A DNA stretch of 64,000 nt, taken from Lentzea cavernae (GTDB lineage Bacteria > Actinomycetota > Actinomycetes > Mycobacteriales > Pseudonocardiaceae). The position numbers and the translations under genes are program-made. Below, piece by piece: positions 59,190 through 64,000 of this stretch. The notes beneath the pieces are model-generated. The model worked only from the letters and a program-made list of their open reading frames with translations. It did not search any database and was not told where the DNA came from. The stretch is taken from positions 248,001-312,000 of the forward strand of contig NZ_BNAR01000004.1 of the NCBI RefSeq assembly GCF_014653695.1. Direction: 5' to 3'. Numbering within the stretch: the first letter of the stretch is position 1; every line of letters begins with the position of its first letter.

Positions 59190-59591
59190 ATGTCGATCAC
59201 CGAACTCGGTGCGGAGCAGATGCACGAGCTGCCCACCAAGATGATCGAGACCTGGGCCACCAACGACGGCGCGGCGTTCAGCGAACTGTTCACCGAGGAC
59301 GCCACGCTGATCCTGCCGAACGACATCTTCCTGCGCGGCCGTGACGGCATCCGCGGGTTCATGACGCAGGCGTTCGCCGGCCCGTACCAGGGCACCCGCG
59401 TGTTCGGCGAGCCGCTCGACGCGCGCTACCTCGGCGAGGAGGCCGCCGTGATCGTCACGCAGGGTGGTGTGCTCGCACCCGGCGACACGGCGGTCGCGCC
59501 GGAACGCGCGATCAGGGCGACCTGGGTGCTGGCCAGGCAGGACGGCCGATGGCTGATCGCGGCTTACCAGAACACGCCCATCGGCGCCTGA
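59190..59591 (+). CDS. SgcJ/EcaC-family SnoaL-like protein
   Basis: 133 residues, cone-shaped NTF2-like alpha+beta barrel (ELPTKMIETWATNDGAAFSELFTEDATLILPNDIFLRGRDGIRGFMTQAF, then GDTAVAPERAIRATWVLARQDGRWLIAAYQNTPI). The SgcJ/EcaC group is frequent in enediyne, anthracycline and other antibiotic clusters; some members are cyclases or hydroxylases, many are of unknown role. 21 bases after the flavin monooxygenase gene, so co-transcribed with it. Confidence 0.88.
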   Translation: MSITELGAEQMHELPTKMIETWATNDGAAFSELFTEDATLILPNDIFLRGRDGIRGFMTQAFAGPYQGTRVFGEPLDARYLGEEAAVIVTQGGVLAPGDTAVAPERAIRATWVLARQDGRWLIAAYQNTPIGA

Positions 59592-61666
59592 CCCGATCCG
59601 CGCCCCGCCGGTCGAACGACGGTTCCCGGCGGGGCGCGGATCCCCATCCCCTGCTCGAACGCGACACGGCGCTGCACACCGTGTTGTCCGGTCCGCCGCA
59701 GGTCGTCGTCAGCGGCGGCATCGGGTGCGGACGCACCACCCTGCTCCGCGCCGCCGCAGAACTGTCGGCCGCACAGGTCGTGGCCGCCACCGCCGTCCGA
59801 TCCGAACGGACCGTCCCGCACGGCATCGCGAACCAACTGGCACCCCACCTCTCCCGCACCCGGCCGACGCTGGTCGCGGTCGACGACGTCCAGCACGCGG
59901 ACTCCGAGTCCGTCGCGTTCCTGGTGTGGTTGCGACGGTTCCCGAACATCCGCGTGGTCGTGACGCACTCGGCGACGGACTCCCCTCACCGCGTCGCGTT
60001 GTCGGCCTGGCACCAGGTCTGGCTGCGCCCGCTCTCCACCGGCAACCCGGCGCTGCTGTCCGCAGTGCGCGACGACGGCGACGAGGTCGGTCCCGTGACA
60101 CGGCGGACGTTCCTGGACCTGTTGCGCGACAACGACCTGTTCGAAGTCGCATGTGGACTCGCGGTGCTCGGGCGCCACAGCGCCTTCCTCGGCGCCCTCA
60201 CGAATCGGCACCCAAAGGCCGTCACCACGCTCACCGACAGCGGGCTGCACGACGGCACCCGCTTCCTCCTCCCCGCAGCGGAGGAGATCCTGCTCGGCGC
60301 ACTCGCACCCGCACAGGCCGCGGATCTACACCTCCGCGCGGCGGCCTTGTTGCACGACGCGGGCGCTCCGGACCTCGACGTCGCCGAACACTGCGTTGCC
60401 GCCCAGGCGGTCGACGACCGCACCGGCGGAGTCCCGCTGCTGCGCCGGGCGGCACGCACCGCCACGTCCGCGTTCGCCGTCGACTGCCTGCGGCTCGCGT
60501 TGAGGACCAGCGACGACGAGGCCGTGCGCGTCGAGCTCGGCAGGACCCAGTGGCGCACCGATCCGGCGGCGGCGGCACGCACCCTGCTCCCCTGCGACTC
60601 TGGCGATCCCGTGGTGCTGCGAGCACGGTGGTGGCACGGCGACTTCTCCCCCGAGATCAACCGGTGCACGGCAGAACTGTCCCTGTGCCACGAGTTCCTG
60701 ACGGGCCGGCCGCTCCAGGCGGTCGACGCCGAAGCCGTGTTGCGGCAACGGGGTCCGGACACCGCTCCCGAGGCTCTCGCCCAGGCGCTGCGGCTGGTCA
60801 GGTCCGAGCACTGGCGAGCGACCCTCGCGATCGACGCCTCCGGCACCCTGAGGGCGTTGCTCGACGCCGTCCGAGCCGAGGACTCCTGGCGGCGGGGCGA
60901 CGTCCTCGCCACGGCCGCGGACGCCAGGTCCGCGCTCGACGGGCTGAGCCCGGAGGGCTGGGGTGCCGCCATCGGGTTCCCGCTCCAGTTCGCCCTGCTC
61001 GCCGGTGCCGCACTCGGCCACGAGACGTCACCGCTCCCGCAGGCGGTGCCCCGCGGCGTCTTCTGGCCGGAGTACCTGCGGGCTCGTGGCCGCCACCACC
61101 TGGCGCTGGGCCGGCCGTACGCCGCACTCGACGACTTCACGGCGGCTGCGGACCGGCTGGGCGAGGCGGAGGCGAGGATCGCGCTCGGCCAGTCCGGAGC
61201 AGCGAGAACCCTGTTGGAGGAGGAGATCGCGCCGCCCTCGGACGCGCGCACGACCGGCATCGCCCTGAGGCTGCTCGCGACTGTGGCAGCGAGGACCGAC
61301 CGGCCCGGGTTGCTGCGCGAGGCGGTGCGCAGGCTGGAGCACGCCGGTGATCACCTCGAACTGTCCCGTGCACTCGCCGACCTCGGCCACGACCGGCGTG
61401 ACCGGGGCGCGCTCGGCGAGGCGCGGTCGCTCGGCAGGAGGGCACGGCGGGAGTCCGGACTGCCCGAGCGCGATGCGGCGGATGGGGTTCTCAGCGCCGC
61501 GGAACGCAAGGTCGCGGCGCTGGCGGCCGCCGGGCACAGCAACCGCGAGATCGGCCGCAGGCTGTGCGTGACCGTCAGCACCGTCGAGCAGCACCTCACC
61601 CGCGTCTACCGCAAGCTCTCGGTCGCCGGACGCGACGACCTGCCGCGCGAGCTGCTCACGAGGTGA
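59549..61666 (+). CDS. LuxR-family regulator, LAL-like
   Basis: 705 residues; the ATG lies 43 bases inside the preceding gene. N-terminal P-loop is degenerate but recognisable (VVVSGGIGCGRTTLL; Walker A GxxxxGRT), with LVAVDDVQHAD as Walker B. A long helical/TPR-like middle follows and a C-terminal LuxR HTH (LSAAERKVAALAAAGHSNREIGRRLCVTVSTVEQHLTRVYRKLSV). This is a typical cluster-situated activator of polyketide or sugar-containing antibiotic clusters. It converges with the dehydratase gene, overlapping by 11 bases. Confidence 0.88.
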   Translation: MADRGLPEHAHRRLTRSAPRRSNDGSRRGADPHPLLERDTALHTVLSGPPQVVVSGGIGCGRTTLLRAAAELSAAQVVAATAVRSERTVPHGIANQLAPHLSRTRPTLVAVDDVQHADSESVAFLVWLRRFPNIRVVVTHSATDSPHRVALSAWHQVWLRPLSTGNPALLSAVRDDGDEVGPVTRRTFLDLLRDNDLFEVACGLAVLGRHSAFLGALTNRHPKAVTTLTDSGLHDGTRFLLPAAEEILLGALAPAQAADLHLRAAALLHDAGAPDLDVAEHCVAAQAVDDRTGGVPLLRRAARTATSAFAVDCLRLALRTSDDEAVRVELGRTQWRTDPAAAARTLLPCDSGDPVVLRARWWHGDFSPEINRCTAELSLCHEFLTGRPLQAVDAEAVLRQRGPDTAPEALAQALRLVRSEHWRATLAIDASGTLRALLDAVRAEDSWRRGDVLATAADARSALDGLSPEGWGAAIGFPLQFALLAGAALGHETSPLPQAVPRGVFWPEYLRARGRHHLALGRPYAALDDFTAAADRLGEAEARIALGQSGAARTLLEEEIAPPSDARTTGIALRLLATVAARTDRPGLLREAVRRLEHAGDHLELSRALADLGHDRRDRGALGEARSLGRRARRESGLPERDAADGVLSAAERKVAALAAAGHSNREIGRRLCVTVSTVEQHLTRVYRKLSVAGRDDLPRELLTR

Positions 61667-63047
61667 GGCTGTGCAGACACGCCACCAACGTCCGGGCCTG
61701 CACGTTGACGTAGTGGCTGTGCCGCAGCAGACCCACGAGCTGGTGCGGCACCACCCAGCGGAAGTCGGGGTGCTCCAGCTCCTCGTCCACCTCGATGATC
61801 ACGTACCGCGTGCGCGGGTGGAAGAACCGCCCGCCCTCCTCCGAGAGCACCGCGTCGAACCGGATGGACGACGCCGGGGCGGTCAGGGCCAGGTCGAGGA
61901 ACGGCGGGCGGGCGGCCTCGGGCAGGACGTCGAAGTTCTCCGGCGTGCACTGCACCGTGGGCGAGAGCTCGGCCACGTCGAGGAAACCCGGTTCGGCGGT
62001 CGCGCGCACGAACGCGTGCAGCACGCCGTCGATGCGGCGCACCAGCAACGCGGCGAGGCCCGTCCCGTACGGCTCGATCATCGGCTGGGTCCACGTGCGC
62101 ACCTCGCGCCCGCTCGCCCGCACCTCGACCGCCATCACGTCGAAGAACCTGCCGGTCTCGTGCGTGATCGCGTGCTCGGTGCGGTGCCACTGCCGCACCT
62201 CGTGCAACGGGATCAGCCGGGTGCGCACCTCGGTGCGCGTGCGGACATCCGTGATCCACCGCAGGATCTCGTCCTCGCTGTGCACACCGGGCACCGCGGG
62301 CCCGCAGGAGCGGGCGACCACGTCCCGGAACCCGTCCCCCGCGCCGGACAGCTCGCCGGCGCCGGTGAACGGCAGGCACGACAGCACGGTCCGGGCGTCC
62401 ATGTTGATCAGGTCGTCGAGCAGCAGCAGACGGTGGACCTGGCCGAGCGTGAGCCAGCAGAAGCCGTCCAGCAGCTCGACGTCCTCGCTGACCGACACGA
62501 TCATGTTCCGGTTGCGCTTCTGGTAGAACCACGCGCCCTGCTCGGACTGCCGCACGTCGGCGACGACGGTGTGCCGGGACGTGTCGCGGAAGTACTCCAG
62601 GTACGGCACGTCCTGGCCGCCGTGCACCCGCGTGTAGTTGCTGCGGGTGGCCTGCACGGTCGGCGAGAGCTGAAGTCCGTTGGGGTTGCCCGGTTCCGGC
62701 TTCGCCTGCATCAGCAGGTGCAGGCGGCCGTCGAACTCCTTGACCAGGATGCCGAGGATGCCGACCTCGGGCTGGTTGATGATCGGCTGGGTCCAGCGCG
62801 GAACGGCGTTGCCCGGCAGTTCGACGTCGATGCCGTTGACGCTGAAGAACTTCCCGCTGGCGTGCACGATGTCGCCGCTGCCCGGCAGGGTGTGCCAGCC
62901 GTCGAGGGCGTCCAGCGGGATCCGCCGGGCGGTCGTGAAGCAGCGTTCGGCCAGCCCGGTGAACCAGCGGTGGAAGTCGGGCAGGTCGAGGTGCCTGCCC
63001 TCGACGTCGTGCGCGGACAACGCGATCTGGGTGGCGATGTTCGTCAT
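61656..63047 (-). CDS. NDP-hexose 2,3-dehydratase
   Basis: 463 residues from the ATG at 63047. Two internally repeated halves, each with a WTQPxI(I/E) and QLSPTVQ/ELSPTVQ motif ([19 protein letters not shown]...[15 protein letters not shown] and [19 protein letters not shown]...[13 protein letters not shown]), which is diagnostic of the TylX3/EvaA family. It removes C-2 hydroxyl from NDP-4-keto-6-deoxyglucose, the first step to 2-deoxysugars. 4-base overlap with the aminotransferase gene upstream. No partner 3-ketoreductase is in the window. Confidence 0.95.
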   Translation of the reverse strand: MTNIATQIALSAHDVEGRHLDLPDFHRWFTGLAERCFTTARRIPLDALDGWHTLPGSGDIVHASGKFFSVNGIDVELPGNAVPRWTQPIINQPEVGILGILVKEFDGRLHLLMQAKPEPGNPNGLQLSPTVQATRSNYTRVHGGQDVPYLEYFRDTSRHTVVADVRQSEQGAWFYQKRNRNMIVSVSEDVELLDGFCWLTLGQVHRLLLLDDLINMDARTVLSCLPFTGAGELSGAGDGFRDVVARSCGPAVPGVHSEDEILRWITDVRTRTEVRTRLIPLHEVRQWHRTEHAITHETGRFFDVMAVEVRASGREVRTWTQPMIEPYGTGLAALLVRRIDGVLHAFVRATAEPGFLDVAELSPTVQCTPENFDVLPEAARPPFLDLALTAPASSIRFDAVLSEEGGRFFHPRTRYVIIEVDEELEHPDFRWVVPHQLVGLLRHSHYVNVQARTLVACLHSLTS

Positions 63048-64000
63048 CGGAGCACCTCGCGCAGGGCGTCGATGACCTCGTCCTGCACGGACGGGGCGAG
63101 CGAGGGGTACATCGGCAGCGAGAAGATCTGCTTCGCCAGCGCCTCGGTGACCGGCAGCGAGCCCGTCGCGTAGCCGAGGTGGTCGAAGCCGGTCATCGTG
63201 TGGACGGGCCACGGGTAGCTGATGTTGAGGAAGATGTCGCGGGCCTTGAGCTCCTCGATGATCCGGTCCCGGTCGGGGTGGCGGACCACGTAGACGTAGT
63301 AGACGTGCTCGTTGCCGTCGGCGAGGTGCGGCAGCACGAGTCCGGTGTCCCCCAAGCCTTCCGCGTACCGCCGCGCGACGGCCCGGCGGCCCTCCAGGTA
63401 CGAGTCGAGGCGGCGGAGCTTGCGGCGCAGGATCTCCGCGTGCACCTCGTCGAGCCGGCTGTTGTGGCCCGGGGTCTCCACGACGTAGTACCGCTCGGCC
63501 ATGCCGTAGTAGCGCAGCCGCCGCACCCGTTCCTCGAGCTTGTCGTCCGAGGTGATCACCGCGCCGCCGTCGCCGTACGCGCCGAGGACCTTGGTGGGGT
63601 AGAAGGAGAACGCCGCCGCGTCACCCATGCCGCCGGCGATGCGGCCGTGGTGCGTGGCGCCGTGCGCCTGGGCGACGTCCTCCAGGATCGGGATGCCGTG
63701 CTCCTGCGCCAACTCCTCGAGTGGCGCCATGTCCACGCACTGGCCGTAGAGGTGCACGGGCAACAGGCACTTCGTTCGCGGGGTGATCGCGGCGGCCACC
63801 TGGCTCACGTCCATCAGGTAGTCCGACGGCCGCACGTCGACGAACACCGGTGTGGCGCCCACCGAGTCGATCGCGAGCACGGTCGGTGCCGCCGTGTTCG
63901 ACACGGTGATCACCTCGTCGCCCGGTCCGACCTGCAACGCCCTGAGCGCGAGCACCAGCGCGTTCGTGCCGTTGTCGACGCCGACGCAGTGCCGCACGCC
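63044..64000 (-). CDS. DegT/DnrJ/EryC1-family sugar aminotransferase (5' end outside window)
   Basis: At least 317 residues; reading continues past the window edge, so the N-terminus is missing (the family normally has 30-50 residues before [12 protein letters not shown]). PLP-binding Lys in [16 protein letters not shown], and [19 protein letters not shown] and the [12 protein letters not shown] motif are conserved. By these motifs it resembles the C-3 aminotransferases of 3-amino-2,3,6-trideoxyhexose pathways (EvaB/TylB group). With the following 2,3-dehydratase it would give a 2-deoxy-3-amino sugar. Regiochemistry is inferred. Confidence 0.93.
   Translation of the reverse strand, partial: GVRHCVGVDNGTNALVLALRALQVGPGDEVITVSNTAAPTVLAIDSVGATPVFVDVRPSDYLMDVSQVAAAITPRTKCLLPVHLYGQCVDMAPLEELAQEHGIPILEDVAQAHGATHHGRIAGGMGDAAAFSFYPTKVLGAYGDGGAVITSDDKLEERVRRLRYYGMAERYYVVETPGHNSRLDEVHAEILRRKLRRLDSYLEGRRAVARRYAEGLGDTGLVLPHLADGNEHVYYVYVVRHPDRDRIIEELKARDIFLNISYPWPVHTMTGFDHLGYATGSLPVTEALAKQIFSLPMYPSLAPSVQDEVIDALREVLR

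Noticed and set aside
1..64000. tRNA, rRNA or riboswitch genes
   Set aside because: No cloverleaf or conserved riboswitch core was recognised on either strand by eye; a covariance-model search would be decisive.

Overview
This 64 kb window comes from a high-GC actinomycete chromosome. Signs of this are the strong third-position G/C codons, frequent GTG/TTG starts, 4-bp ATGA/GTGA overlaps, AfsR/SARP, LAL-type LuxR and MmyB-like XRE regulators, ANTAR and STAS signalling proteins, and NDP-deoxysugar genes. Gene content fits Pseudonocardiales (Lentzea/Saccharothrix-like), but genus cannot be settled from the sequence alone. I see no tRNA, rRNA, CRISPR array, intact insertion sequence or prophage.

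Layout. 0-4 kb: LysR regulator, small helical protein, NarL-type two-component pair and a small membrane protein. 4.2-9.5 kb: a tightly coupled five-gene operon (OleA-like ketosynthase, family 2 glycosyltransferase, cytochrome P450, OleC-like AMP-ligase, OleD-like reductase), probably a beta-lactone/olefin-type natural-product pathway lacking OleB. 9.6-20 kb: secreted alpha/beta hydrolase, small secreted proteins, HPF-like ribosome factor, AfsR-like regulator, NlpC/P60-like protein behind 11-bp direct repeats, a frameshifted DUF3885-like gene, TetR/kelch divergent pair and an unknown 425-residue protein. 20-27 kb: a catabolic/quinone-stress region (LacI, RidA, flavin reductase, amidase, ring-cleaving VOC dioxygenase, MarR, SDR, nitroreductase) linked by four copies of one operator-like sequence. 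27-31.7 kb: a sparse, partly AT-richer region with an XRE-transmembrane-glycosidase fusion whose catalytic glutamates look substituted, and a decayed gene. 31.7-44.7 kb: MFS exporter plus methyltransferase, SDR/TetR pair with three palindromic operators, a four-cold-shock-domain protein, an XRE/metallo-hydrolase/esterase group, and hypothetical membrane and secreted proteins. 44.9-52 kb: alpha/beta hydrolase plus P450, a second two-component pair opposite a lipoprotein serine hydrolase, a MerR regulator and a GAF-ANTAR protein.

52-64 kb looks like the flank of a natural-product cluster: a PEP-utilising-enzyme-like protein, FAD/NAD(P)-binding oxidoreductase, MetE-like methyltransferase, two membrane proteins, acyl-CoA-dehydrogenase-fold flavin monooxygenase, SgcJ/EcaC-like protein, LAL-type LuxR regulator, NDP-hexose 2,3-dehydratase and a sugar aminotransferase cut by the window edge. 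The last two imply a 2-deoxy-3-amino sugar.

Two regulatory links cross the window. The MerR gene at 50.4 kb and the secreted hydrolase at 9.6 kb have near-identical 19-bp-spacer promoters and apparently leaderless starts. The MarR gene at 25 kb is surrounded by the repeated operator motif.
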